This document shows, one piece after another, positions 8,946-17,717 of a DNA stretch of 49,724 nucleotides. How positions within the stretch are numbered: the stretch's first letter is position 1; each line of letters opens with the position of its first letter. The stretch spans positions 1 to 49,724 of the forward strand of contig JAODMO010000043.1 of the NCBI GenBank assembly GCA_025464995.1, given 5' to 3'. Source of the DNA: Microbacteriaceae bacterium. Its GTDB lineage: Bacteria > Actinomycetota > Actinomycetes > Actinomycetales > Microbacteriaceae. The translations under genes and the position numbers were made by a program. The notes beneath the pieces were generated by a model that made no database searches, was not told the DNA's origin, and saw only the letters and a list, made by a program, of their open reading frames with translations.

Positions 8946-11854
8946 GCGGTCACCTTCTCGACGTCGTCTTCCTGCTTCGTGTCGCCCTGCTGCCTCTCGA
9001 CATCGTCCTCCTGCTGCTTGTCGACCTCGGCGCCGAGGCTGCGCAGCACGTCGAGCGTGAGCCCGACCACCACGAGGTAGACGCCGACGTCGAAGATGGT
9101 GGATGTCACGAACTCGACGTGCCCGAAGGGCCAGACGGTGCCCTCGAAGAAGCTCGACTGCAGGGCCGCCCGTCCGAAGAGGATCGGCACGAGTGCGGTG
9201 CCGACCGCGAGCACGAGTCCCGCGCCGAGCAGCTTGCCCGCGTCGACGGGGGCGGCCGCGCCGAGCTCGTGCCGTCCGCCCGCGAGGTAGCGGGCGACGA
9301 GAGCCATGCCCGCGACCAGTCCGCCGGCGAAGCCCCCGCCCGGCAGGTTGTGGCCGGCGAACAGCAGGTAGATCGACACGATGATGAGGGGGTGGAAGAG
9401 CAGCCGCACGACGACCTCGAGCAGGATCGAGCGGTTGCCCGCGGCGAGCGTGCGCCCGGCGAGCAGCCACGAAGTGCGGGCGTCGTCTCCCGACGCCTGC
9501 GCGACGCGGGCGTCCGCGCGCTGCGCGCGGATCTTCCGTCTGGCCTCGCGCACCGGAACGCGCGGGAGGTTGTCGGTGCGCCCGCTGATGAAAATGAGGC
9601 TCGCGACGCCCGTCGCGGCCACGATGATGACGGACAGCTCGCCCATCGTGTCCCAACCGCGCAGGTCGACGAGGGCCACGTTCACGACATTGCGTCCGTG
9701 GCCCTGGTTGTAGGCGAGGTCGGGCCATTCGAGCGAGACGGGCGACGTCGAGCGGGCGCCGAGCGCGACGACGGCGACGACACCCATGACGAGCGAAGCC
9801 GACACGGCGATGAACGCCCGGATGACGCGATTGCCCGAGCCGTTCTTGACCCCGAGCCGCGCGGGCAGCCGCCGCAGCACAAGCACGAACGCCACGAGCG
9901 TGACGATCTCGACGAGGATCTGCGTGAGCGCGAGGTCGGGTGCCCCCTGCAGGGAGAAGAAGCCGGCCATGCCGTACCCGGTGACGCCCACGAGCACGAC
10001 CGCCTGGAAACGCTTCGTCGCTCGTGTCGCGGCGACGGCGGCGATGATCATGACCGCGCCGATCGCGGCCTGCGCGGGGAAGTCCCAGAACTTGATGCCC
10101 GTCGGCCACGTGCGGTTCAAGGCGAGTGCCGTGCCGACCGCGCCGACGAAGACCAGCAGGATGACGCCCAGGTAGAACGGGAGGGACCCGCGCTGGGTGA
10201 GGCTCGTGGTGGTCGCCGCGGTGCGGTCGACGGCCCGCAGCACGCCCGAGTACGCGCCCACAGCGAGCCTCGCCGGGGCGTCGGCGGTGGCCGCCCTCCT
10301 GCCACGCCAGAGGAAGACGAGGGCACCGAACACGAGAGTCGCCGCCGAGATCGCGAGCGCCGGCTCGAGGCCGTGCCAGAGCGCGAGGTGATAGCTCTCC
10401 CCGGCGGAGGGGATGGTGCGCGAGTAGCCGGCGAGCGTGGGGTCGACCGCGGAGGCAGCGAACCCGAGCACGATGCCACTCGCTGCGAGGAGAGCGGGCG
10501 ACAGCAGGAAGCCGACGCTGTCGTGCGACGACCGCACCTTCGCGACACCGCTCTTGCGCCAGAACGCGCCCCAGAAGAAGCGGGCGCTGTAGGCGACGGT
10601 GAGCACGGAGCCCACGGCGACGCCGATGAGGGCCACCCATCCCCACGGGTTGCCGGCCGCGGCATCCGCCATGAACGCCGTGAACACCGCCTCCTTGGCG
10701 ACGAAGCCGAACGCCGGCGGCAGTCCGACCATCGAGACGAGCGCGAGCGCCGCGATCACGGCGAGCACCGGCGCCTCCCGACCGAGGCCGGAGAGCTTGC
10801 GCAGGTCGCGGGTGCCCGCACGGTGGTCGACGATTCCGACCACGAGAAAGAGGGTGCTCTTGTAGAGGGCGTGGGCGAGCAGGAGCGCGAGACCGGCGAG
10901 GGCGGAGTCGCGGGTTCCGTAGCCGGCGACGACCATGAGGAAGCCGAGCTGGCTCACCGTGCCGTAGGCCAGCACGAGTTTGAGGTCGGTCTGGCGCAGT
11001 GCCGTCCAGGCGCCGAAGACCATGGTGAACACCCCGAAGCCGACGACCACCGCCTGCCACCCCGGTACGTCTGCGAAACCGGGTGCGAGCCGGGCGACGA
11101 GGTAGATGCCGGCCTTGACCATGGCCGCCGCGTGCAGGTACGCGCTCACGGGGGTCGGCGCCGCCATCGCCGCGGGGAGCCAGAAGTGGAACGGCACGAT
11201 CGCCGACTTCGACATGGCGCCGACGAGCACGAGCATGATGGCCGTCGTGACGAGTGCGCCGCTGGGAGCCAGGGCGACGATCTCGGAGAGGCGCGACGTG
11301 CCGGTCTCGACCGCGAGCAGCACGAGCCCGACGAGCATCACGAGACCGCCGAAGGTCGTGACGAGCAGAGCCTGCAGGGCGGCGCCGCGGCTGGCCTTGC
11401 GGCCGGTGTGGTGGCCGATGAGCAGGTAGGAGAGCACGCTCGTCGCTTCCCAGAACACGAAGAGCAGGTACACGTCGTCGGCGAGCACGAGCCCGTACAT
11501 CGCGCCGGCGAAGGCGAGGAGTGTGGCGGCGAAGCGCCCGAGGTTCTCCTCGTCGTCGCCGAAGTAGCGCCAGCAGTACACGAGCACGAGCGCGCCGACG
11601 CCCGAGACGACGAGGGCAAGCACCCAGGAGAGCGTGTCGAGGCGCACGGCGATCGAGAGGTCGAGCTGCGGGATCCACGGCACGACATTGACGATGTCGC
11701 CGCCGCCGAACACGTCGCCCGACCGCGAGAGCGCGTGCAGGAACGCGACGGTCGGCACGATCGCGGCGACGAGGAAGATGCGGCGGCCGAGAACACGGCT
11801 CAACGACGGGAGCACGATCGAAATCACCCCGAACGCGACGAGGATCGCGAGCAT
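8942..11854 (-). CDS. mnhA: Na+/H+ antiporter subunit A fused to subunit B
   Basis: 970 residues. The first 650 or so are the large NuoL-like antiporter subunit with many helices, including LFVFWEATSVLSYLLIGHH and MSKSAIVPFHFWLPAAMAAP. Residues about 600-690 correspond to the MnhA-specific C-terminal helices, and from about residue 790 the MnhB domain follows, with LFHPLIIVSIYLLFAGHNLP and GGGFAGGLVAGMALV. No separate mnhB gene exists, so B is supplied as a fusion. The C-terminus is a hydrophilic repeat of Glu, Asp and Gln. ATG start with GGGAGG just upstream. The complex exchanges Na+ for H+ and supports pH and salt homeostasis. Confidence 0.95.
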   Translation of the reverse strand: MLAILVAFGVISIVLPSLSRVLGRRIFLVAAIVPTVAFLHALSRSGDVFGGGDIVNVVPWIPQLDLSIAVRLDTLSWVLALVVSGVGALVLVYCWRYFGDDEENLGRFAATLLAFAGAMYGLVLADDVYLLFVFWEATSVLSYLLIGHHTGRKASRGAALQALLVTTFGGLVMLVGLVLLAVETGTSRLSEIVALAPSGALVTTAIMLVLVGAMSKSAIVPFHFWLPAAMAAPTPVSAYLHAAAMVKAGIYLVARLAPGFADVPGWQAVVVGFGVFTMVFGAWTALRQTDLKLVLAYGTVSQLGFLMVVAGYGTRDSALAGLALLLAHALYKSTLFLVVGIVDHRAGTRDLRKLSGLGREAPVLAVIAALALVSMVGLPPAFGFVAKEAVFTAFMADAAAGNPWGWVALIGVAVGSVLTVAYSARFFWGAFWRKSGVAKVRSSHDSVGFLLSPALLAASGIVLGFAASAVDPTLAGYSRTIPSAGESYHLALWHGLEPALAISAATLVFGALVFLWRGRRAATADAPARLAVGAYSGVLRAVDRTAATTTSLTQRGSLPFYLGVILLVFVGAVGTALALNRTWPTGIKFWDFPAQAAIGAVMIIAAVAATRATKRFQAVVLVGVTGYGMAGFFSLQGAPDLALTQILVEIVTLVAFVLVLRRLPARLGVKNGSGNRVIRAFIAVSASLVMGVVAVVALGARSTSPVSLEWPDLAYNQGHGRNVVNVALVDLRGWDTMGELSVIIVAATGVASLIFISGRTDNLPRVPVREARRKIRAQRADARVAQASGDDARTSWLLAGRTLAAGNRSILLEVVVRLLFHPLIIVSIYLLFAGHNLPGGGFAGGLVAGMALVARYLAGGRHELGAAAPVDAGKLLGAGLVLAVGTALVPILFGRAALQSSFFEGTVWPFGHVEFVTSTIFDVGVYLVVVGLTLDVLRSLGAEVDKQQEDDVERQQGDTKQEDDVEKVTA

Positions 11855-12002
11855 TGTGCCTCCCAGTGCGTCGGTGCGGCAAGTACACGTCGCTGGAGAT
11901 TACTCGGAACGGAATCCTGAAGCCGCGCCACCAGTTTACCGTGGCGATCCTGAGCAGCGGCAGGGTTGCGGGGCCGCCCGCCTGCGCTCAGCGCGGGCCG
12001 GG

Positions 12003-12083
12003 CGCGCCGAGGATCGGCGCCGGGCGCACTGTCGCTCGCGCCGAGGTTCGGCGCCGGGCGCACTGTCGCTCGCGCCGAGGATT
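12003..12083. repeat. 34-base tandem repeat, 2.4 copies
   Basis: Copies at 12003-12036 and 12037-12070 differ by one base; a third partial copy starts at 12071. Each begins CGCGCCGAGG and carries a GCGCCGGGCGC near-palindrome, so each copy can also form a small stem. There are no spacers, so this is not a CRISPR array. Confidence 0.85.
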
Positions 12084-12084
12084 G

Positions 12085-12100
12085 ACACCCGCGCGGGTGT
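12085..12100. promoter_or_regulatory. Perfect 16-base palindrome downstream of otsB
   Basis: ACACCCGCGCGGGTGT is fully self-complementary and follows the tandem repeat directly. It could be a regulator site or part of a transcript end; no T run accompanies it on either strand. Confidence 0.4.
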
Positions 12101-12139
12101 GAGACACCGGTTCGCGGCCGTCCGTGACGTTCGCGCCCG

Positions 12140-12172
12140 AACTCTCGGCCGCGAGTGCAACTCTCGGCCGCG
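12140..12172. repeat. Short direct repeat, 19-base period
   Basis: AACTCTCGGCCGCG occurs at 12140-12153 and again at 12159-12172. The motif GAGTGCAACTCTCG between them is itself partly palindromic. It ends about 40 bases from the otsB stop codon. Confidence 0.6.
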
Positions 12173-12209
12173 GCATCCGCGCTGGGCGACGTCGGCGGGC
12201 GGACAGCGG

Positions 12210-13025
12210 CTACTGCTCGTGCACGTCGCCTTCGCGCAAGTCGGCGAGGAGGGTGATCGCCCGCGCGATCTCCACCGGCCCCTTGACCCGGAAGTTCGCG
12301 AGAGTCTGCCCGTCGCCAGCCTTCAGACCGACATCATCCGGACCCAGGGCGGCGAAGCCGTCTTCATCGGTCACATCGTCACCCGCGAAGAACACCGCGG
12401 TGGCGTTCGTGTACGACCGGAGGTGCTCGATCGCCTCGCCCTTGGTTGTCGATCGCACCGAGAACTCGAGCACGTTCTTGCCGCCGCGCACCGTGAGGTT
12501 GTCGAGCTCCGCTGCGGTCTCGCTGCGCGCGACGAGGTGGGCGACGCGCGAATTGTGCTCGGTCGCGAGCCGCGTGTGCAGCGCGAAACCGGCGGGCTTC
12601 TCCTCCAACCAGACCTGGTCGATGGAGTCGGCGACCTCGCTCAGCACCCCCTTGAGCACCTCCACGCGTTTGAGTTCCGCATCGTCGAGACCCATCGCGT
12701 CGTCGGGGTTGTCGAGCCGGATCTCGATGCCGTGCGAGCCGATGAGCAGCGCGTTGTCGGGCAGCTGCGAGACGCGCTCGAGGCTTGCGAGCGACCGCCC
12801 GGACACGAGCGCGACCCGGGTGTGCGGCATCTCGAGCAGCCTGAGCACCGCCTCGCGGGCCTCCGGCAGCGCCCGCGCGCGTTCCGGGTCATCCACCTCG
12901 GGCGCGAGCGTGCCGTCGAAGTCGAGGGCGACGAGCAACTGTTTGGTGCGCGTCAGCTCGCGCAGTGCGCCCACAAGCGGCTCGGGCAGGCGTGAGAACG
13001 GCGGGGGGGTGTCGACGTCGACCAT
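12210..13025 (-). CDS. otsB: Trehalose-6-phosphate phosphatase
   Basis: 271 residues from the ATG at 13023-13025 (MVDVDTPPPF). HAD-superfamily phosphatase that removes phosphate from trehalose 6-phosphate. Catalytic Asp35 and Asp37 are in LDFDGTLAP, the second motif is LVSGRSL, and the Mg2+-binding motif is GDDVTDEDGF. An upstream in-frame start would add 13 residues, but the chosen ATG overlaps the otsA stop as TGATG, the usual coupling in this window. Completes the two-step OtsA/OtsB route to trehalose, a compatible solute. Confidence 0.95.
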   Translation of the reverse strand: MVDVDTPPPFSRLPEPLVGALRELTRTKQLLVALDFDGTLAPEVDDPERARALPEAREAVLRLLEMPHTRVALVSGRSLASLERVSQLPDNALLIGSHGIEIRLDNPDDAMGLDDAELKRVEVLKGVLSEVADSIDQVWLEEKPAGFALHTRLATEHNSRVAHLVARSETAAELDNLTVRGGKNVLEFSVRSTTKGEAIEHLRSYTNATAVFFAGDDVTDEDGFAALGPDDVGLKAGDGQTLANFRVKGPVEIARAITLLADLREGDVHEQ

Positions 13026-14593
13026 CAGAGTGCGGTTCCCGGAGGTACGCGCTCCACCGTCCATTCGAGCTCGCCAAGCGGATCGTCGTCCGGCTCGAGG
13101 CCGAGGTCCAGGTTCAGGTCGACGGGCTCGGCCGACTCGCGGTCGCCCCGGACACCCGCGAGAGTCGAGAGGAAGGTCGTCGACCAGCGGGCGACGTCGT
13201 ACTCGAGCACCCGCTTGCGCAGCGAACGCATGCGCGCCGAGCGTTCGCGCTTCGGCATCGCGATGGCCTGGAGGATCGTCTCCTTGAGTCCGTCGATGTC
13301 GTGCGGGTTGATGCGCAGTGCACGCTTGAGCTCGTCGGAGGCGCCGGCGAACTCGCTCAGCACGAGCACGCCGTCGTCGTCGAAACGCGCGGCGACGTAC
13401 TCCTTTGCGACGAGGTTCATTCCGTCTCGCAGGGCCGTGACGAGCATGATGTCGGCGGCGAGGTAGAGCGCGGCCATCTCGTCACGGGGGTAGCCGTGGT
13501 GATGGTAGCTGATGGCGGTGTGGCTCATGGTGGCGAAGTCGCCGTTGATCCGCCCGACGGTCAACTCGATCTCGTCGCGCAGGTCGATGTAGGCCTGTAC
13601 CCGTTCGCGGCTCGGGCTGGCGACCTGCACGAGAGTCACGTCCTCGACCTTGATGCGGCCGTCGGCGAGCAGCTCGCCGTACGCCTTCAGCCGGTGGCCG
13701 ATGCCCTTCGTGTAGTCGAGCCGGTCGACGCCGAGCATGATCGTCTTCGGGTTGCCCAGACCCTCGCGGATCTCCTTCGCCCTCGCCTGGATGTGCGGCT
13801 CGCGAGCCAACTCCTCGAACGACTTGGCGTCGATCGAGATCGGGAACGCCTTCGCGATCACGCGACGGGTCGGGCGACCGGGCGACGCCACCTCGATGTT
13901 CGTCGTCTTGGTGCTCGACGTCGTGAGGCGGCGAACCGCACGGGCGAAGTTGCTCGCGTCGGCGACGCGCTGGAAGCCGATGACGTCGGCGCCGAGTAGC
14001 CCCTCGATGATCGCCGCGCGCCAGGGCAGCTGCGAGTAGATGCCGTACGGCGGGAAGGGGATGTGGTTGAAGAACCCGATGGTGAGGTCGGGGCGGATGT
14101 CGCGCAGCATCTTCGGCACGAGCTGCAGCTGGTAGTCCTGCACCCAGACGACGGCGCCCTCCGCGCTGACGGCGGCCGCGGCATCCGCGAATCGCTGGTT
14201 GACCGCGACGTAGCTCTCCCACCACTCGCGGTGGTACGTGGGCGGAGCGATGACGTCGTGGTACAGGGGCCAGAGCGTGTCGTTGCTGAAGCCCTCGTAG
14301 TAGTTCTCGACGTCCTCAGCGCTCAACGGCACGGCGACGATGCGGATGCCGTCGTTGTCGAACGGCTCGAACTCGAGGTCGGGTTGGCCTGCCCAACCGA
14401 CCCACGCACCCTCGTTGCTGCGCATGATCGGTTCGAGCGCCGTGACGAGGCCGCCGGGCGACTGCTTCCAGCTCGCCTCGCCGTCGGGCGCGATCACCCG
14501 GTCGACGGGCAGGCGGTTGGAGACGACGACGAAGTCGTACTTGTCCCCCGTCTCGGTCGGTTCGGATTCTGCATTTACGTTGTGGGCGTTCAT
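13025..14593 (-). CDS. otsA: Trehalose-6-phosphate synthase
   Basis: 522 residues from the ATG at 14591-14593. GT-B fold glycosyltransferase (GT20) that joins glucose from a nucleotide sugar to glucose 6-phosphate. Family motifs visible: VVSNRLPV at the N-terminus, SPGGLV, VWVQDYQLQLVP, GVDRLDYTKGI and LVTALRDGMNLVAKEYVA. An ATG six codons upstream (14611) is possible. The frame stays open to 16132, but that extension is antisense to corA and is rejected. The last 35 residues are an acidic extension. Divergent from corA, with 129 bases between. Confidence 0.96.
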   Translation of the reverse strand: MNAHNVNAESEPTETGDKYDFVVVSNRLPVDRVIAPDGEASWKQSPGGLVTALEPIMRSNEGAWVGWAGQPDLEFEPFDNDGIRIVAVPLSAEDVENYYEGFSNDTLWPLYHDVIAPPTYHREWWESYVAVNQRFADAAAAVSAEGAVVWVQDYQLQLVPKMLRDIRPDLTIGFFNHIPFPPYGIYSQLPWRAAIIEGLLGADVIGFQRVADASNFARAVRRLTTSSTKTTNIEVASPGRPTRRVIAKAFPISIDAKSFEELAREPHIQARAKEIREGLGNPKTIMLGVDRLDYTKGIGHRLKAYGELLADGRIKVEDVTLVQVASPSRERVQAYIDLRDEIELTVGRINGDFATMSHTAISYHHHGYPRDEMAALYLAADIMLVTALRDGMNLVAKEYVAARFDDDGVLVLSEFAGASDELKRALRINPHDIDGLKETILQAIAMPKRERSARMRSLRKRVLEYDVARWSTTFLSTLAGVRGDRESAEPVDLNLDLGLEPDDDPLGELEWTVERVPPGTAL

Positions 14594-14710
14594 AAAACGC
14601 TTGGGCTCCATTCGGATTGCGCACCAGCACCATCGTCGGCAAGCTTTGTTCAGGATACCAGCAGGGCCCACGGGCACAGGGCGTGCTGAGCGTGTGGTAA
14701 CGCCGCGCCC

Positions 14711-14716
14711 TAGCAT
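14711..14716 (+). promoter_or_regulatory. Candidate -10 box of corA (leaderless)
   Basis: TAGCAT is followed by six bases and the corA ATG at 14723, which places the transcription start on the start codon. There is no Shine-Dalgarno sequence and no clear -35. Confidence 0.4.
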
Positions 14717-14722
14717 TGCCTG

Positions 14723-15691
14723 ATGGTTACTACCCGGCTGTACCGCGCTGGAAAACTCGTGAAGACCGACTTCCCCGTCGCAGACATCTCCGACTATCTC
14801 GAGGAACCGGATGCGACGGTGTGGGCCGACTTCAGCTCCCCCACGACCGACGACCTCGCCACGATCGAGGAGGAGCTCGACCTGCACCACCTCGCCGTCG
14901 AGGATGCGGTCAACGAGCACCAGCGTCCCAAGCTCGACCGCTACGACTCGCACCTCTTCCTCGCCGCCTACGCGGTCTCTCTCGATGCGCCGACAGAAGA
15001 ACTCCGCAAGGTCGAGGTGAAGGCCTTCATCACCCAGCGTGCCGTCATCACGGTTCATCCCGACGACTTCGACATGACCCCGGTGCTCGAGCGCTGGGAC
15101 GGCAATCCCGACCTCGCCGAGTACGGCGCCGCGTTCCTGCTGTGGGGGCTGCTCGACGTGATCGTCGACGGTCACTTCGACACCGTGCAAGACCTCGACA
15201 CGGAGATCGACGCACACGAAGACCGCCTCTTCGACGAGAAGAGCCACGGCACCGAGATCCAGCGCAGCTCGTTCCAGCTGCGCAAGAACCTCGTGCTGCT
15301 GCGCCGCGCTGTGCTGCCCATGCGGGAGGTGGTCAACACGCTCATGCGCCGCGACATGGAGTTCATCGACCACGAGATGGTCCCCTACTTCCAGGATGTC
15401 TACGACCACGTGTTGCGCGCTACGGAGTGGACCGAGTCGCTGCGCGATCTCGTCGCCACGATGCTCGACACCAATCTCAGCATCCAGAGCAACCGCATGA
15501 ACCTCATCATGAAGAAGGTGACGAGCTGGGCGGCCATCATCGCGGTGCCGACCGCCATCACGGGGTTCTTCGGCCAGAACCTGCAGTTTCTCGGCTTCGG
15601 CACCGTGTGGGGAACGTGGATGTCGCTCGCGCTCATCGTGCTGACCTCGAGCGTGCTCTACCTGAGCTTCAGGCGGCGCGACTGGCTGTAG
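14723..15691 (+). CDS. corA: CorA-type magnesium/divalent cation channel
   Basis: 322 residues. Large N-terminal cytosolic alpha/beta domain, a long helical stalk (about residues 150-265) and two C-terminal transmembrane helices (about 268-283 and 298-314), the standard CorA plan, ending with the basic stretch RRRDWL. The signature at the end of the first helix is GQN (residues 284-286) rather than GMN. The pore helix reads AIIAVPTAITGFFGQN. The family transports Mg2+ and sometimes Co2+, Ni2+ or Zn2+; the substrate cannot be fixed from sequence. Convergent with the YhgE/Pip gene, separated by a strong palindrome. Confidence 0.93.
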   Translation: MVTTRLYRAGKLVKTDFPVADISDYLEEPDATVWADFSSPTTDDLATIEEELDLHHLAVEDAVNEHQRPKLDRYDSHLFLAAYAVSLDAPTEELRKVEVKAFITQRAVITVHPDDFDMTPVLERWDGNPDLAEYGAAFLLWGLLDVIVDGHFDTVQDLDTEIDAHEDRLFDEKSHGTEIQRSSFQLRKNLVLLRRAVLPMREVVNTLMRRDMEFIDHEMVPYFQDVYDHVLRATEWTESLRDLVATMLDTNLSIQSNRMNLIMKKVTSWAAIIAVPTAITGFFGQNLQFLGFGTVWGTWMSLALIVLTSSVLYLSFRRRDWL

Positions 15692-15733
15692 CTCAGGCAG
15701 AGCACCCTCGCGGGCGGCGCAGCAGCCTCCGCT

Positions 15734-15780
15734 CGCGGCGTATTGCGCTTCCGGTCCGGTGGGAAGAGCAATATGCCGCG
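15734..15780. terminator. Long palindrome between convergent genes, probable bidirectional terminator
   Basis: CGCGGCGTATTGCGCTTCC (15734-15752) faces GGGAAGAGCAATATGCCGCG (15761-15780), pairing over about 19 bases with few mismatches. It sits in the 148-base gap between the stops of corA (plus) and the YhgE/Pip gene (minus). T tracts are absent, so it could instead be a dispersed palindromic repeat. Confidence 0.6.
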
Positions 15781-15839
15781 AATCGATCCGCGGGCGCCGC
15801 CGCGCGCTCGTGCCCGCTCGACACGCACGCGGCCCCGCG

Positions 15840-17717
15840 CTACGCCGTGCTCGCCGCGAGCCCGAGCGACCGCGCCGACCGGCTTCGGCGGATCGCGACG
15901 AGAGCGAGCAGGGCGCTGAGCAGGCCGAAGATCGCCAGGGCGGCGGCGGCCGCGATGACGGGGCCGACCGCGCCACCCGAGATGATCGCCTGCATGCCCG
16001 ACACACCGTGGGTGAGCGGGAGGAACGGGCTGACGACCTGGAATGGCTGGGAGAGCACCTGGATCGGGTAGAGCCCACCCGTCGCCGTGATCTGCACGGC
16101 CAGCAGGAAGAGCGAGACCACGAGGCCCGCACGCCCGAACACCACCGTGAGCAAATGGTGGAACGCCGTGAACGAGACCGCCGTGAGCAGAGAGAAGAGC
16201 AGGGTCGCCGGCAGCAGCGACCAGTCCACCCCGATCGCCACGTGCAGCAGCACGACGAGCAGCACCGCCTGCGCTCCCGTCACGACGCTGGCGCGCGCGA
16301 GCGCCGAGACGACGAGGCGTCCGTCGACGGCCGACGACGCGAGGGCCCGACGGCTGAACGGGCGCAGCACCAGGAACACCGCGAGCGCGCCGATCCACAG
16401 GCCGAGCGGGACGAAGAACGTCGCGATGACCTGGCCGATGTCGGTGACGGCGTTCTCGGTCTTCACCGTGAGGGTCACCGGGTCGGATGCGACTTCCGCT
16501 GCCTTCGCGGAGGCGCCGCCCTCGTGGCTCGGGATCATCGCGGCGCCGTCGGAGAGACCCGTCGACAGGGTGCCGGCACCGGTGGCGAGTTGCGTCGCGC
16601 CGTCGGAGAGACCCGCGGCGCCGGTCGCGAGACCGTTCGCACCGCTCGCGAGGCCGTTGACGCCCGAGACCAGCGCTGGTCCGTTGGCGGAGAGGGTCGC
16701 CGCGCCGCGGGCGCTCGACGCGATGCCACCCTGGATGCCCGAGACGGCGGAGGAGGCCTGCTGATTGAGAGCCGCGCCGCCGGCAGCAGTCTGGCCGAGG
16801 CCCGCCCCGAATGCGTTCAGTTGGTCCTTGTAGGGCTGTGCCAGCGTCGGGTCGGCTTGCAGCGCCGCATTCAGCTGGGAGAATCCGTCGGCGAGCTGGT
16901 TCACCCCGCTGGTGTACCTCGCGATACCCGAGGTGAGACCGCTCAACTGGCTCGCTCCCGAGTTCAGCTGCGCGAGTCCGCTGCTGAGCGACGAGACGCC
17001 CGACGTGTACTTCTGCAGGCCCGAGCCGAGCTGGCCCGCGCCGCTGCCGAGCTCGCTCGCGCCGGCGCCGAGCTTGGTCGCGCCATCCGCGAGGCCCGTG
17101 GCCCCGGTTCCGAGCTGTGCCGCGCCGTCCGCCGCCGTGCCGAGGGAGGTGCCGAGGGAACCGAGGCCGGAGTAGAGACCGGCGATGTACTGCTGCGTGA
17201 CCTGCTGGCCGAAGGTGTCGACCATCGTCTGGCCCACCACCTGCAGTACCGAGCCGGTGAGGTAGCTGTGCGAGTCATCCGTCGTGACGGAGATGCCGGC
17301 CTTGACGGGGTCGTCCCCCTGGATGGACATGACCGACGTCGAGAAGTCGTCCGGCACCGTGACGATGGCGTAGACCTCGCCGCTCTCGAGGGCCTTCTCG
17401 GCGTCATCCGCGTTGGTGATTGTCCAGTCGAAGCCGGCCGAACCGGAACCGGTCAGCTCGGTAACGAGCTGGCGGCCGGCGAACACGTTCTGCTCGGTGC
17501 CGTCGGCGCCCGTCGTCGTCTGCAGCGAGTCGTTGTTGACGATGGCGGCGGGGATGCGCTCGAGAGCGTCGTCGGCTTGCGACGCGGCCGCGACGAACAG
17601 CCCGACGAACGCGAGCGGGACGAGCACGACCGCTCCGAGTGCACCCCATCGCGCGAGCCGCCTACGCGCGGCGACCGGGTTGGCGCCCTGGTCGAGTGAC
17701 TTGCTGTGCTGGCTCAT
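15840..17717 (-). CDS. YhgE/Pip-family membrane protein
   Basis: 625 residues. One N-terminal transmembrane helix (near residues 22-45), a large extracytosolic region, and a C-terminal block of five or six helices (about residues 410-610) with the ABC-2 permease-like arrangement. Residues about 185-395 consist of repeated units of the form LxxGAxxLxxG, predicted to make a long helical or coiled-coil stalk, typical of YhgE/Pip (named from the lactococcal phage-infection protein). Function in this family is poorly defined; some members work with secretion or efflux. Start overlaps the MMPL stop (ATGA), so it is the third gene of a TetR-MMPL-YhgE operon. Confidence 0.9.
   Translation of the reverse strand: MSQHSKSLDQGANPVAARRRLARWGALGAVVLVPLAFVGLFVAAASQADDALERIPAAIVNNDSLQTTTGADGTEQNVFAGRQLVTELTGSGSAGFDWTITNADDAEKALESGEVYAIVTVPDDFSTSVMSIQGDDPVKAGISVTTDDSHSYLTGSVLQVVGQTMVDTFGQQVTQQYIAGLYSGLGSLGTSLGTAADGAAQLGTGATGLADGATKLGAGASELGSGAGQLGSGLQKYTSGVSSLSSGLAQLNSGASQLSGLTSGIARYTSGVNQLADGFSQLNAALQADPTLAQPYKDQLNAFGAGLGQTAAGGAALNQQASSAVSGIQGGIASSARGAATLSANGPALVSGVNGLASGANGLATGAAGLSDGATQLATGAGTLSTGLSDGAAMIPSHEGGASAKAAEVASDPVTLTVKTENAVTDIGQVIATFFVPLGLWIGALAVFLVLRPFSRRALASSAVDGRLVVSALARASVVTGAQAVLLVVLLHVAIGVDWSLLPATLLFSLLTAVSFTAFHHLLTVVFGRAGLVVSLFLLAVQITATGGLYPIQVLSQPFQVVSPFLPLTHGVSGMQAIISGGAVGPVIAAAAALAIFGLLSALLALVAIRRSRSARSLGLAASTA

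Larger units (their letters stand above)
11855..12209. other. Repeat-rich intergenic region between otsB and mnhA
   Basis: No convincing gene is seen. It must hold the mnh operon promoter and the end of the otsAB transcript, both read on the minus strand. An imperfect palindrome CCACCAGTTTACCGTGG lies at 11928-11944, upstream of mnhA. The part nearer otsB holds a 34-base tandem repeat, a perfect 16-base palindrome and a 19-base direct repeat, listed separately. Confidence 0.6.

Noticed and set aside
8942..9420. Missing mnhB, suggesting a broken antiporter operon
   Set aside because: The MnhB domain is present as the C-terminal part of MnhA, so the subunit is fused and not lost.
8946..11888. 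Extension of mnhC to a 1143-residue protein
   Set aside because: The extra part is mnhA read in another frame; MnhC is complete from GTG at 8945.
9119..11920. 933-codon open frame on the plus strand
   Set aside because: Antisense to mnhA; composition dominated by Glu, Arg, His and Gly with no domain, as expected from reading Ala/Leu/Val-rich membrane codons backwards.
12003..12083. Possible CRISPR array
   Set aside because: The 34-base units are directly adjacent with no spacers, and no cas gene is present.
14594..16132. Upstream extension of otsA giving a 1035-residue protein
   Set aside because: The extra part is antisense to corA and shows no homology; trehalose phosphate synthases start near VVSNRLPV.
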